From the NCBI RefSeq assembly GCF_008085905.1, contig NZ_VSFF01000003.1:434001-498000 (forward strand): a DNA stretch of 64,000 nt, given 5' to 3'. The notes under the pieces were generated by a model, which was not told the origin of the DNA, ran no database searches, and saw only the letters and a list, made by a program, of their open reading frames with translations. The position numbers and the translations under genes were made by a program. Positions 18,602 through 27,575 of this stretch are shown here, piece after piece. How positions within the stretch are numbered: position 1 is the stretch's first letter; each line of letters begins with the position of its first letter. The DNA comes from Actinomadura syzygii (GTDB taxonomy: Bacteria; Actinomycetota; Actinomycetes; Streptosporangiales; Streptosporangiaceae).

Positions 18602-18615
18602 CCGGTCTAGACCGG
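18602..18615. promoter_or_regulatory. GntR/HutC (DasR)-like operator palindrome
   Basis: CCGGTCTAGACCGG is a perfect 14-bp palindrome containing GTCTAGAC, the GT-N-TA-N-AC core of HutC-subfamily GntR regulators. It is close to the DasR element of Streptomyces (TGGTCTAGACCA). It lies about 290 bp upstream of the peptide-transporter operon in otherwise gene-free sequence (18323-18682). No GntR gene is in the window, so the link is inference. Confidence 0.5.
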
Positions 18616-18682
18616 AAAGCTTTACCGTACCGAGTCCGTTCCGAGACCGTTTCTCCGCAGGTCAGCCGCGTCCGCACAAGAA

Positions 18683-18727
18683 ACGGCGGGCCGGGGCGCC
18701 CCGCGTGGGGACGTCCCGGCCCGCCGT
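18683..18727. terminator. Terminator after the 18774-19199 gene
   Basis: A 13-bp stem (18683-18695 with 18715-18727) encloses a 19-nt loop. It lies 47 nt beyond the stop of the minus-strand membrane-protein gene and separates it from the opp/dpp promoter region. Confidence 0.75.
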
Positions 18728-18773
18728 GGCCGTTCGGAGACCGGCCCGCCGCCCGGAGGCGGCCGGGCCGCGG

Positions 18774-19199
18774 TCAGGAGATGCCGCGGTCGCGCAGGAT
18801 CTTCTCGATCTCCGCCATCTCGGGGTCGCCGCCGCCCCGGGCGGGGCCCTCCACCGCGCCCTTCGGCTTGCCGGACCGCCCGGCGGACTTGCGCCCGCCG
18901 TCCTCGGCCGCCCGGTTCCCGCCGCCGCCGCCCGCACGGCGGCTCATCATCGCCCCGGACGCCATGTAGAGGACGACGGCCAGCCCCGCCAGCGCGACGC
19001 CCACCCACTTGACCGGGCTGAAGGCGAGGTCGACGAAGAACTCGGTGACCCCGGTCAGCGCCGCCGCGAGCGGCACCAGGGACAGCGCCGCCCCCCGCAC
19101 GGCCGTGCCCGCGCCCCGGCGGCGGTAGACCCCCCAGCTGATGACCAGCCCCAGCACGGTCACCCCGAGGCTGATCGCGAAAATGGCTGCGTCGCTCAT
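18774..19199 (-). CDS. Small membrane protein of unknown function
   Basis: I do not recognise the family. The 141-residue protein has three predicted helices (about 5-22, 38-55, 62-82), a Gly/Arg/Lys-rich flexible region, and a short C-terminal helix PEMAEIEKILRDRGIS that looks conserved and amphipathic. A membrane anchor presenting a short cytoplasmic binding helix is a reasonable picture. It is a single gene with its own downstream hairpin. The 19200-19472 gap to the next gene shows nothing I can assign. Confidence 0.7.
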   Translation of the reverse strand: MSDAAIFAISLGVTVLGLVISWGVYRRRGAGTAVRGAALSLVPLAAALTGVTEFFVDLAFSPVKWVGVALAGLAVVLYMASGAMMSRRAGGGGGNRAAEDGGRKSAGRSGKPKGAVEGPARGGGDPEMAEIEKILRDRGIS

Positions 19200-19472
19200 G
19201 CCGGCCCCTCAATCGTCACGATGGTGCTCCTCCCATCGTCACACGTCCGAGGCCGGTTCCGATCCTCCCGGCGGACGGTTTGCCCCCATGCGTCCCTCCT
19301 CCTCCGGCGGGACCCGTCCCCTGGGGACCACCCCGCCGGTATCAGGGGCCGCTACCGCCTCCGATGCATCTCCCACCCAGGGGACGAGACGGGCGAATAG
19401 CGCATACCGGTGAATTTCCCGCAACGGTTGGGCGACGGGAGACCCTCTTCGGCGGCGCTCACCTACGAGGCG

Positions 19473-20144
19473 TCACGCCCCGGCGGTGAACGCGGGCAGC
19501 GACCGCAGCGTCGCGAGGCCCACCTCGCGCAGCGACGCGACCACCGTCCGCCCCGGCGCGGGCGGGATAGGCAGGACGTTCGGCACCGCCACCGTGACGC
19601 AGCCCGCCGCCTCCGCCGCGGCGACGCCGTTCGGGGAGTCCTCCAGGACGACGCACTCCCCCGGCGGGACGCCGAGCCGGGCGGCGGCCGTCAGGTACGG
19701 CTCGGGGTCGGGCTTGGTGCGGGACACCTCGTCGCCCGCGACGCTGAGCGCGAAGTGCTCGCGGCCGATCGCGTCCAGCACCGGCTCGATGAGCCGCCGG
19801 TGGCTGGAGGACACCAGCGCCGCCGGGACCCCGGCCGCGCGGACCTCGGCGAGCAGGTCCTTCGCGCCGGGCATCATCGGGACGCAGGCGCTGAGCCGCT
19901 CGACCATGCCGTCCAGCATCCGCCTCCCGATCTCCTCGGGCGGGGCGTCCGAGCCCGTCAGCTCCAGCATGTACTCGACGGCGACGGCGAGCGAGCCGCC
20001 GACGAGCCGCTCCTGGTGGGCGGGGCTCCACTCGCCGCCGAGCCAGGCCATCACCTCGGACTCGACCTCCAGCCACACGCTCTCGGAGTCGATGAGCAGC
20101 CCGTCCATGTCGAACAGGACCGCCCGCAGGCCACCTCGAGTCAC
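19473..20144 (-). CDS. HAD-superfamily phosphatase (beta-phosphoglucomutase-like)
   Basis: A 223-residue haloacid-dehalogenase-type hydrolase. Motif I DMDGLLIDSE carries both catalytic Asp residues, a Ser in LVSSSH is motif II, Lys in RTKPDPEPY is motif III, and VVLEDSPNGVAAA is motif IV. The helical cap lies between motifs I and II, as in phosphoglucomutase-like and sugar-phosphate phosphatases. The specific substrate is unknown. The GTG start at 20144 lies immediately after repeat copy B, whose small ORF stops 1 nt before it. Confidence 0.93.
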   Translation of the reverse strand: MTRGGLRAVLFDMDGLLIDSESVWLEVESEVMAWLGGEWSPAHQERLVGGSLAVAVEYMLELTGSDAPPEEIGRRMLDGMVERLSACVPMMPGAKDLLAEVRAAGVPAALVSSSHRRLIEPVLDAIGREHFALSVAGDEVSRTKPDPEPYLTAAARLGVPPGECVVLEDSPNGVAAAEAAGCVTVAVPNVLPIPPAPGRTVVASLREVGLATLRSLPAFTAGA

Positions 20145-20221
20145 GTCAGCCTTCCTTTCTGGGGGACGACCCCCAGACCCCCGGATGGGAGCGCCATGAT
20201 CCTCGCTTCGCTGCGGTCACG
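20140..20221 (-). repeat. Start-codon-associated repeat, copy B
   Basis: Read on the minus strand it begins GTGACCGCAGCGAAGCGAGG, continues with ATCAT, then GGGGGTCTGGGGGTCGTCCC, and ends at the HAD start codon. The element is flanked by CGTGAC (20216-20221 and 20140-20145); the second copy contains the real GTG. A 24-codon ORF (20220 to 20146) starts at the first copy and stops 1 nt before the HAD GTG. It shares its first 25 nt with copy A at all but three positions. Confidence 0.7.
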
Positions 20222-20321
20222 GCCCTCCCCCTTTTAGACGCGGTGTGCAAAGAGACGGTGACGCGCGGGTCACCGGACCGATACCGTGCCACCAGTAAAC
20301 TACTACCCGGTAAGGATCGGC

Positions 20322-20783
20322 ATGAGCGCGTACCGCATCATCCTCGTCGGCACCGACGGTTCGGACTCCTCGTTCCGCGCCGTCGACCGGGCCGCCCAGC
20401 TCGCCGCCGCGACCGGCGCCACGCTCGTGCTCGCCAGCGCCTACAGCCCGATGCCGGAGCGGGAGCGGGCGAGCGCCGCCGACCGGCTCGGCGACCTGGC
20501 GTACAAGGTGCAGGGGTCCACGCCGGCCGACGACGCGCTGCGGGCCGCGCGGGAGCGCGCCGTCGCCGCGGGCGCGGGCGACATCGACCAGGTCGCGGTG
20601 GAGGGCGACGCCGTCGACGTCATCAGCAGGCTGGCGAAGGAGCGCGGCGCGGACCTCGTCGTCGTCGGGAACCGGGGACTGAACAGCCTCGCCGGGCGGA
20701 TCCTCGGGTCCGTCCCGGCGAACCTGTCGCACCGCTCCCCCTGCGACGTGCTGATCGCGCACACCACCCCGCGCGGGCGGTGA
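20322..20783 (+). CDS. Universal stress protein (UspA family)
   Basis: A single UspA domain of 153 aa. It starts with the strand RIILVGTDGS and carries the ATP-binding signature GNRGLNSLAGRILGSVPANLSH (G-2x-G-9x-G(S/T) type), ending in the last strand CDVLIAHT. ATP-binding members act in dormancy and redox or energy stress. ATG 20322 has AAGGAT upstream. It is likely monocistronic. Confidence 0.94.
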   Translation: MSAYRIILVGTDGSDSSFRAVDRAAQLAAATGATLVLASAYSPMPERERASAADRLGDLAYKVQGSTPADDALRAARERAVAAGAGDIDQVAVEGDAVDVISRLAKERGADLVVVGNRGLNSLAGRILGSVPANLSHRSPCDVLIAHTTPRGR

Positions 20784-20974
20784 CCCGGCGGGGCGTCCGC
20801 TCCGTGCCGTATTCCGCCGCGGGCGTAGCGCACGGGCGTCTGGCCCGACGGGGGTGGGGTAGGTCACCGTCAGGACGTAGGCTGACAGCCACCGATCATG
20901 AGCGGGGCCCCCGCCCCCGGGAATGACGGCCCCCGTCGGTGACGCTGTACCCAGGCGTCGAAAGGAGGCAGCGC

Positions 20975-21817
20975 GTGGTCGAGATCGAGAACCTGCCGGA
21001 ACTGGTCGATCCGGTGCTCGTGGCCGCCTTTGAGGGATGGAACGACGCCGGGGAAGCCGCGAGCGGGGTCATTTCGCATCTGGAGGCCGCCTGGGAGGCC
21101 GTGCCGGTCGCCGAGCTCGACCCCGACGACTACTACGACTTCCAGGTCACCCGCCCGATCGTGGAGATGACCGACGGCGAGACGCGCGGCATCACCTGGC
21201 CCACGACCCGCGTGTCATGGGCGCGGCTGCCCGGCGGCAAGGACGTCGTCCTGCTGCACGGGATCGAGCCGAACATGCGGTGGCGGTCGTTCTGCCGCGA
21301 GCTGGTCGGGCTGATGCTGGAGCTGGACGTCCGCAACGTCGTGCTGCTGGGGGCGCTGCTCGCGGACGCGCCGCACACTCGTCCCGTGCCGGTGACCGGC
21401 GCGGCGTCCGAGGCGGGGCTGGTCAACACCCTGAACCTGGAGCCCGCCCGCTACGAGGGGCCGACCGGCATCCTCGGCGTCCTGCAGGACGCCTGCGCCA
21501 AGGCGGGGCTCGACACCGTGTCGCTGTGGGCGGCCGTGCCGCACTACGTCGCGCAGCCGCCGTCGCCGAAGGCGACGCTCGCGCTGCTGCGCCGCGTCGA
21601 GGACCTCCTGGACGTCACCGTCCCGCTGGGCGAGCTGCCCGAGGAGGCGCGGGCCTGGGAGAACGGCGTCAACGAGCTCGCCGAGGAGGACTCCGAGGTC
21701 GCCGAGTACGTCCGCACGCTGGAGGAGCAGAAGGACGCGACCGAGCTCCCCGAGGCGAGCGGCGACGCGATCGCCCGCGAGTTCGAGCGGTACCTGCGCC
21801 GCCGCGATCCCGGCTGA
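20975..21817 (+). CDS. PAC2-family protein
   Basis: Related to archaeal/eukaryotic proteasome-assembly chaperone 2 and to the actinobacterial Rv2125 group. The 280-residue protein begins VEIENLPELVDPVLVAAFEGWNDAG and has the conserved LLHGIEPN and LLGALLADAPHTRP segments. The biochemical function is not established; actinobacterial members co-occur with the Pup-proteasome and mycothiol genes. GTG 20975 is fixed by AAAGGAGG at 20961-20968, 6 nt upstream, so the longer in-frame ATG-less extension is rejected. Confidence 0.9.
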   Translation: MVEIENLPELVDPVLVAAFEGWNDAGEAASGVISHLEAAWEAVPVAELDPDDYYDFQVTRPIVEMTDGETRGITWPTTRVSWARLPGGKDVVLLHGIEPNMRWRSFCRELVGLMLELDVRNVVLLGALLADAPHTRPVPVTGAASEAGLVNTLNLEPARYEGPTGILGVLQDACAKAGLDTVSLWAAVPHYVAQPPSPKATLALLRRVEDLLDVTVPLGELPEEARAWENGVNELAEEDSEVAEYVRTLEEQKDATELPEASGDAIAREFERYLRRRDPG

Positions 21818-21940
21818 CCCTTCCCCGGCGGCGGGCGTCGTCCCTGGTTGGCCGTGTATAGGGTGGCGGGCCTACCCTGACGGGTCACGCCAGACCAGGA
21901 CGAGCCACGCCAGCACGACGGGAACGGGGAGGAAGCGCCG

Positions 21941-23437
21941 GTGCCGGACGCACAGCCGCTGCGTGCGCACGACCCGCCGCGGCTCGGCCGCTACCGGCTG
22001 CTCGGGCGGCTCGGCTCGGGCGCGCAGGGCACCGTCTACCTGGGCGAGGACGCGGACGGCGGGCACGTCGCGGTCAAGCTGCTGCGGGTCCAGTTCGACG
22101 ACGACGCCACCGCGCGGGCCCGGTTCGTCCGGGAGGCGGAGGTCGCGAAGCAGGTCGCCCGGTTCTGCACCGCCCAGTTCCTGGACGCCGAGGTCGCCGG
22201 CGACACCCCGTACCTGGTCAGCGAGTACGTCCCGGGCGAAGCGCTGAACCGGGCCGTGGCCAGGGACGGGCCGCTCGTCGGCGGCGCCCTCGACCGGCTC
22301 GCCGTCAGCACCGCGAGCGCGCTCACCGCCATCCACCGCGCCGGGGTCGTGCACCGCGACCTGAAGCCGCACAACGTCCTGCTCGGCCCGGACGGCCCCC
22401 GTGTGATCGACTTCGGGCTGTCGCGGGTGCTGGACGCGGCGAGCGCCGTCAGCAGCCGCGCCGTCGGCACCCCCGCCTACATGGCGCCCGAGCAGGTGTC
22501 GGGGGAGGACGTCGGCGCCGCCGTCGACGTGTTCGCGTGGGGCGCGACGATCACGTTCGCGGCGACGGGCCGCCCGCCGTTCGGGTCCGACTCCATCCCG
22601 GCGGTGATGTACCGGGTGCTGCACCACGAGCCCGACCTCGGCGGCCTGGACGGCGAGCTGCGCGAACTGGTCGGCGCGTCCCTCGCCAAGGACCCGGCGG
22701 CGCGGCCGACGGCGGCGCAGCTCCTGCTGCGGCTCGTCGGACACGAGGACGCCTTCGACACGACCGCCGCGGCGGCCCCGCCCGCGCCGCAGCCGCCGCC
22801 TCCCCCGCTGGAGGACGGCGGCGGCTCGGACACGCTGCCGCCCGCGCCCACCGAGACCTCCCCGGACACCGCGCGCGACGGCTCCGGCGGGGCGCAACGC
22901 CGCAAGTGGGGGCGCGCGGTCGTCGCCGCCGTCGCCGCGTTCGCCGCCGCCGCCCTGGCCGGAGCGGCCGGATACATGCTGCTGGACCGTCCGCCCGACG
23001 CCCCCGCCGAGGCGGGCGGGCCGCAGGGCGAGGAGCGGGTGACCGTCCCCGGTACCGCCACGACGTCGAGACCCTCGTCGGCGCGGCCGAGTCCCGGCCG
23101 GTCCACGACGACCTCGCCGTCACGGCCGAGCCCGAGCGGAGGGACGCGCCCCGGCGGCGGGGGCGAGACCGGGCGGCCGCCGCCGTCGTCCGACCCGCCG
23201 CCGAAGCCGGTCGTGCTCGGCTCCCCCGACCCGGACCGCTACTGCGGGGCGCGCGACCGGAACGCCGTCTACCGGGTCGGCAAGTGGTACTGCGTGCCGC
23301 GGAACGGCGACATCGGCGTCGACACCCCGATCACGATGACGACGGTGTGCGCGTCGCAGTACGCGCCCGACGCGGAGGCGCGGCTGCGCGGCGACGCCGC
23401 CACCCCGTCCGACTGGGACTGCTACGTCCTGAAATGA
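21941..23437 (+). CDS. Transmembrane Ser/Thr protein kinase
   Basis: A PknB-type receptor kinase of 498 aa. The kinase domain (about 12-265) has the Gly loop LGSGAQGTVYLG, Lys in VAVKLL, the catalytic loop HRDLKPHN, DFG and APE, so it should be active. A Pro-rich linker precedes one membrane helix (about 327-350), then a Ser/Pro/Gly-rich extracellular tether and a small terminal domain with several Cys (PDRYCGARD ... DWDCYVLK). The outer domain is not PASTA and I do not recognise it. It is convergent with mshC. Confidence 0.93.
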   Translation: MPDAQPLRAHDPPRLGRYRLLGRLGSGAQGTVYLGEDADGGHVAVKLLRVQFDDDATARARFVREAEVAKQVARFCTAQFLDAEVAGDTPYLVSEYVPGEALNRAVARDGPLVGGALDRLAVSTASALTAIHRAGVVHRDLKPHNVLLGPDGPRVIDFGLSRVLDAASAVSSRAVGTPAYMAPEQVSGEDVGAAVDVFAWGATITFAATGRPPFGSDSIPAVMYRVLHHEPDLGGLDGELRELVGASLAKDPAARPTAAQLLLRLVGHEDAFDTTAAAAPPAPQPPPPPLEDGGGSDTLPPAPTETSPDTARDGSGGAQRRKWGRAVVAAVAAFAAAALAGAAGYMLLDRPPDAPAEAGGPQGEERVTVPGTATTSRPSSARPSPGRSTTTSPSRPSPSGGTRPGGGGETGRPPPSSDPPPKPVVLGSPDPDRYCGARDRNAVYRVGKWYCVPRNGDIGVDTPITMTTVCASQYAPDAEARLRGDAATPSDWDCYVLK

Positions 23438-23447
23438 CCCGCCGGGG

Positions 23448-24677
23448 CTAGAGCGCGACGCCGAGGAGCGCGTCGACGACGGCCCTGACCTGCGACGGCG
23501 CCGCCTCGTCGGACCCGACGGCGGCGGCCCAGGCGTCGACGGCGGCGAGCGCGGCCGGGGCGTCCAGGTCGTCGGCGAGCCCGGCGCGGACGGCGTCGGC
23601 GACGGGTGCGGCGGACGGCCCGGACGCCCTGCTCACAGCGGAGCGCCACCGGTCGAGCCGCGCGGCCGCCTCGTCGAGTCCCTCGTCCGTCCATTCCCAG
23701 TCGGCGCGGTAGTGGTGCGCGAGGAGCGCCAGCCGGATCGCCATCGGGTCGGTGCCGGACTTGCGCAGCTTCGACACGAACACGAGGTTCCCGCGCGACT
23801 TGGACATCTTCTCGCCGTCCAGCCCGACCATGCCCGCGTGGACGTAGGCGCGGGCGTGCGGGCGCTCGCCGGTGGCGACCTGGGCGTGGGACGCGCTCAT
23901 CTCGTGGTGCGGGAACGCCAGGTCGGAGCCGCCGCCCTCCACGTCGAACGCCATCCCGAGGTACTCGATGGAGATCGCCGAGCACTCCACGTGCCAGCCG
24001 GGGCGGCCCTCCCCGAACGGCGACTCCCAGCCGGGCTCGCCGGGGCGCCGCGCCATCCACAGCATCGGGTCGAGCGGGTCGCGCTTGCCGTCCCGGTCCG
24101 GGTCGCCGCCGCGCTCGGCGGACAGCGGCGCCATCTCGTCCCGGGTGAGGCGGCTGACCTGCCCGAACGACGGGTCGGACGCGACGGGGAAGTACACGTC
24201 GCCGGCGACCTCGTAGGCGGCGTCCCGGCCGCGCAGCTTCTCGATCATCTCGACGATCAGCGGGATCGCCTCGACCGCGCCGACGTAGTGGTCCGGCGGC
24301 AGGACGCGCAGCGCCGTCATGTCGTCGCGGAAGAGCTGGATCTCCCGGTCGGCGAGGGCGCGCCAGTCCTGCCCGGTGTCGCGGGCACGTTCCAGGAGGG
24401 GGTCGTCGACGTCGGTGGCGTTCTGGACGTAGTGAACGCCGTGCCCGAGGTCCCGCCAGAAGCGGTTCACGAGATCGAACGCCAGATAGGTGTTCGCGTG
24501 GCCGAGGTGCGTCGCGTCGTAGGGGGTGATCCCGCATACGTACATGCGGGCGGTCGGGCCGGGCGTCGTGGGCCGGGTCGTCCCCGTTCCGGTGTCGTGG
24601 AGGCTGAGCGGCCTGGCCGCCGCTGGCAGCCCCGACGCGGGGAGGCTGGGGACTTCGGGTGCCGACCACGATCGCAT
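23448..24677 (-). CDS. mshC: Cysteine:GlcN-Ins ligase MshC (mycothiol biosynthesis)
   Basis: Joins cysteine, using ATP, to 1-D-myo-inosityl-2-amino-2-deoxyglucopyranoside in the penultimate step of mycothiol synthesis. The 409-residue protein is a class I aminoacyl-tRNA-synthetase relative with HIGH-like [14 protein letters not shown] in EKMSKSRG, and zinc-ligand candidates Cys in YVCGITPYD, Cys in WHVECSAIS and His in FPHHEMS. It is shorter than CysRS and lacks its tRNA-binding C-terminal domain. In Streptomyces the next genes are SCO1664-SCO1666; here a transporter pair and an NRDE gene lie between. Confidence 0.97.
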   Translation of the reverse strand: MRSWSAPEVPSLPASGLPAAARPLSLHDTGTGTTRPTTPGPTARMYVCGITPYDATHLGHANTYLAFDLVNRFWRDLGHGVHYVQNATDVDDPLLERARDTGQDWRALADREIQLFRDDMTALRVLPPDHYVGAVEAIPLIVEMIEKLRGRDAAYEVAGDVYFPVASDPSFGQVSRLTRDEMAPLSAERGGDPDRDGKRDPLDPMLWMARRPGEPGWESPFGEGRPGWHVECSAISIEYLGMAFDVEGGGSDLAFPHHEMSASHAQVATGERPHARAYVHAGMVGLDGEKMSKSRGNLVFVSKLRKSGTDPMAIRLALLAHHYRADWEWTDEGLDEAAARLDRWRSAVSRASGPSAAPVADAVRAGLADDLDAPAALAAVDAWAAAVGSDEAAPSQVRAVVDALLGVAL

Positions 24678-24757
24678 ATCGAAAGCTTAGCCATGCTCTC
24701 TCAGCGGGTTCGCGGCGAGATCGCACCAAGCGCCGCATAGTGCCCGGCGTGCCGGGT

Positions 24758-25714
24758 TCAGCCGGACCGGACGCGCGGGTCGAGGACGGAGTACCCGATG
24801 TCCACCAGCAGGTTCGCGGCGATCACGAACAGCGTCACGGTCAGCGTCACCCCGATGATCACCGGGGTGTCGCCCGCCGCGATGGACTGGTAGACGAGCT
24901 GGCCGACGCCCTGCAGCCCGAACACCTTCTCGGTGACGACGGTGGACCCGACGAGCGCGCCGAGGTCGACGCCGAACTGGGTGACGACCGGGGTCAGCGC
25001 CGCCCGCAGCCCGTGCCGCAGGACGACCCGCCGCTCCGGCAGCCCCTTGGCGCGGGCGGTGCGGACGTAGTCCTCGGCGAGGACGTCCAGCATCGCGCCG
25101 CGGGTGAGGCGGGTGTAGGTCGCGAGCATCAGCAGCGCCAGCGCGATCCACGGCAGCGTCATCCGGCGCAGGAAGTGCTCCTGCATCGGCGGCCCCGCCT
25201 CGAAAAGGTGGACGCCGGCCTGGTCGAGTCCCGTCGCGAACGCGTAGAGCAGCACGAGCGCCAGCACGAACGGCGGCGTGGACAGCCCGACCAGCACGAA
25301 CAGGGTGGCGGCCCGGTCCCACAGGGTGCGCGCCCGGGTGGCGCTCAGCACGCCGAGCGCGACGCCGCCCGCGGACCACAGGCACGCCGCGCCGCCGACG
25401 AGCCACAGCGTCGTCGGGAGCCGCTCGGCGATCAGCGCGGACACCGGCGTCCCGTTGACGTAGGAGTCGCCGAGGTCGCCGCGCAGCAGCCGCTCGGCGA
25501 ACCGCCAGTACTGGACGAGGACGGGCCGGTCCAGCCCGAGGCTTCCGCGGATCCGGGCGAGGGTCTCGGCGGTGGCCCGCGGCCCGCCGATCACCCGCTC
25601 CACCGGGACGGGCGACACGTGCAGGAACACGAACACCAGGGTGGACACGAGCCACAGCACGGTGACCGAGTACAGCAGGCGGCGGAGGACGTGGCGCGGC
25701 ACCGCCCCGGTCAC
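24758..25714 (-). CDS. DppB-type ABC permease (orphan pair)
   Basis: A peptide/nickel-type permease of 318 aa with six helices, the EAA loop (TARAKGLPERRVVLRHGLR) and the usual ending VDIGYSVLDPRVRSG. GTG 25714 overlaps the stop of the preceding permease gene by 4 nt (GTGA). No ATPase or binding-protein gene is adjacent: mshC lies on one side and the NRDE gene on the other. It must share components encoded elsewhere or be a remnant of a larger operon. Confidence 0.92.
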   Translation of the reverse strand: MTGAVPRHVLRRLLYSVTVLWLVSTLVFVFLHVSPVPVERVIGGPRATAETLARIRGSLGLDRPVLVQYWRFAERLLRGDLGDSYVNGTPVSALIAERLPTTLWLVGGAACLWSAGGVALGVLSATRARTLWDRAATLFVLVGLSTPPFVLALVLLYAFATGLDQAGVHLFEAGPPMQEHFLRRMTLPWIALALLMLATYTRLTRGAMLDVLAEDYVRTARAKGLPERRVVLRHGLRAALTPVVTQFGVDLGALVGSTVVTEKVFGLQGVGQLVYQSIAAGDTPVIIGVTLTVTLFVIAANLLVDIGYSVLDPRVRSG

Positions 25715-26694
25715 CTCCCGCGCCGGGCCCGGCCGCCCGGGCCGAGCGCGTCGCGGATCCCGTCGCCGATCAGGTTGAACGACAGCGTGGTCAGCAGCAG
25801 CAGCGTCCCGGGGACGGCGAGCAGCCACCACGCCGTGCGGAACACGTCGCCGCCCTCGCCGAGCATCGACCCGAGGCTCGGCATCGGGGGCCGCACGCCC
25901 GCGCCGAGGAACGACAGCGTCGCCTCGAACCCGATCGCCGCCGGGATCTGCAGCGAGGTCAGCACGGTGACCTGCGCGGCCAGGTTCGGCAGGACGTCCG
26001 CCAGCATGATCCGCGCGTTGGACGACCCGGCCGCGCGGGCCGCGTCGATGAACTCCCGCCGCCGCAGCGCGAGCACCTGCCCGCGGATCACCCGGCCGAA
26101 CGCCGCGAACGAGAAGAACGCGATCACCAGGGTCGTCATGACGAGCCCCGCGCCCGCGGAGGACACCTGGAACGTCGTCGCCAGCGTGATCGCAACGAGC
26201 AGGTAGGGCAGCGCGAGCGTCATGTCCATCAACCGGGCGAGAAGGGTGTCGGTGAGGCCGCCGGCGAATCCCGCGAGCGTCCCGGCGAGCGTCCCCGCGA
26301 CCGACGCGAGCAGTGCCGCGCAGACCCCGACGACCAGGGAGATCCGGGTGCCGTAGGCGGCGCGGACGAGGACGTCGCGGCCGAGCTGGTCGGCGCCGAG
26401 CGGGAACTCCGCGCCGGGCCCGCGCGGCTGCCCGTCGACGTCGAGCCCGGTGGCCGGGAACGTGGCGTCGTAGGGGTGCCCGGTCAGGTGCGCCCACAGC
26501 GGCGCGAGCAGCGCGAACACCCCGACGGCGAACAGGACGGCGAGGGCGGCGACGGCGGCCCGGTCGCGGCGGAACCGCGTCCAGGCGATCTGCACCGGGG
26601 TGCGCCCCCGCACCGGCGGCGGCGCGGCGCCCCGTTCCGGCGACCGCGGTAAGACGGGGAGGACGTCGCCCTGCCCCCGTGCCCCACCTGCCAT
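25711..26694 (-). CDS. DppC-type ABC permease (orphan pair)
   Basis: Partner permease of 327 aa. A basic cytoplasmic N-terminus with PVQIAWTRFRRDRAAV leads to helix 1. Further helices, an EAA-type loop (DAARAAGSSNARIMLADVLPN) and the ending FNLIGDGIRDALGP follow. ATG 26694 was chosen over codons further upstream because the family's N-terminus fits. It is first of the two-gene unit. Compared with the complete operon at 12205-18322, it lacks the binding protein and both ATPases. Confidence 0.92.
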   Translation of the reverse strand: MAGGARGQGDVLPVLPRSPERGAAPPPVRGRTPVQIAWTRFRRDRAAVAALAVLFAVGVFALLAPLWAHLTGHPYDATFPATGLDVDGQPRGPGAEFPLGADQLGRDVLVRAAYGTRISLVVGVCAALLASVAGTLAGTLAGFAGGLTDTLLARLMDMTLALPYLLVAITLATTFQVSSAGAGLVMTTLVIAFFSFAAFGRVIRGQVLALRRREFIDAARAAGSSNARIMLADVLPNLAAQVTVLTSLQIPAAIGFEATLSFLGAGVRPPMPSLGSMLGEGGDVFRTAWWLLAVPGTLLLLTTLSFNLIGDGIRDALGPGGRARRGR

Positions 26695-26810
26695 CCGCCG
26701 CACTCCCCGTCTGCCGATGACCGGGCGGTCCCCCCGCCCCACGAAGATCGCGATGAGTAGCAAACCTAGCACCGAGCGTCACACGCCCGTGCCCAGTCGG
26801 CGGAAAACGG

Positions 26811-27575
26811 CTACAGCACGCGCGTCCAGGCCCCGGCGTCACCGGGCGCGGCGGAGAAGTCGTACCGCAGGCCGTCCCGCCGAAGAGCCACGAGACTGAC
26901 GGAGGTGGTCCCCCAAACCCGCCCGTCCCCCAGGTCGAGCAGCGGAAGCAGCGCCCGGTGATCAGCCCGGGGCAGCCCACCCCCGTTCACAAACGGCAGC
27001 CACTCCCCCCAAGCCGCTTCCACGCCCTCCTCGAACCCGGGCGAAGGCCGAACGGCCGCAGTCAACCGAGGCCGAAAATGATCAAGCCGCGCGGCCATGT
27101 AGGCGTCCTCGGTGGCCCCTTCGAGCTGCCCTTCCCCTTCGAGCCCGCTGTTGACGATCATGTGGAGCCCGGCCCCCAGCTCCCGCTCGCTCACCTCGAC
27201 CCCGTCCCAACTCCACAACCGAACCCGCCCGGGCTCGGCCACCAAGAGATGGAACGGATCGAACCCCCGAAGATCGAGCTCCCCCAACTTCCCCTCGGAA
27301 GCAAGACGCAACGGCAACTCGCCCCGCGAGACCCGAACCGCCTCATCAGCCATTCGCCCCCGCCCATTGAGCACGGTCGCGACCCGAGGCACCCCAGGCT
27401 CCACAGCGAGCCACGTCCCCCCGGCCCGCAGATCCCGCCCACCGACAACCGAAGGCCGATCCCCCCAGTAAGCCCCCGGAGCCTCCCAAGACCGAGCAAC
27501 GAACTCGTCCCGAACCCCCACAACCAGGACAGGAACCACAGACCCCGGATCAACATGAACGATCGCCGTACACAT
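26811..27575 (-). CDS. NRDE/TANGO2-family protein
   Basis: A 254-residue protein starting MCTAIVHVDP. The Cys at position 2 is the invariant feature of the NRDE (TANGO2-like) family, whose fold resembles N-terminal nucleophile hydrolases. The NRDE-equivalent segment reads VRDEFVARSWEAP, and GRDLRAGGTWLAV follows, as in the family. TANGO2 homologues have been linked to lipid and haem handling, but the bacterial role is unclear. Codon use differs from its neighbours: many GGG, GTT, GCT and CGG codons and fewer C-ending ones, which suggests separate ancestry. Confidence 0.85.
   Translation of the reverse strand: MCTAIVHVDPGSVVPVLVVGVRDEFVARSWEAPGAYWGDRPSVVGGRDLRAGGTWLAVEPGVPRVATVLNGRGRMADEAVRVSRGELPLRLASEGKLGELDLRGFDPFHLLVAEPGRVRLWSWDGVEVSERELGAGLHMIVNSGLEGEGQLEGATEDAYMAARLDHFRPRLTAAVRPSPGFEEGVEAAWGEWLPFVNGGGLPRADHRALLPLLDLGDGRVWGTTSVSLVALRRDGLRYDFSAAPGDAGAWTRVL

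Noticed and set aside
24758..26980. 740-codon ORF joining both permeases
   Set aside because: The upstream part is a shadow frame of the DppC-type gene; the real DppB-type gene starts at the GTGA overlap (25714).
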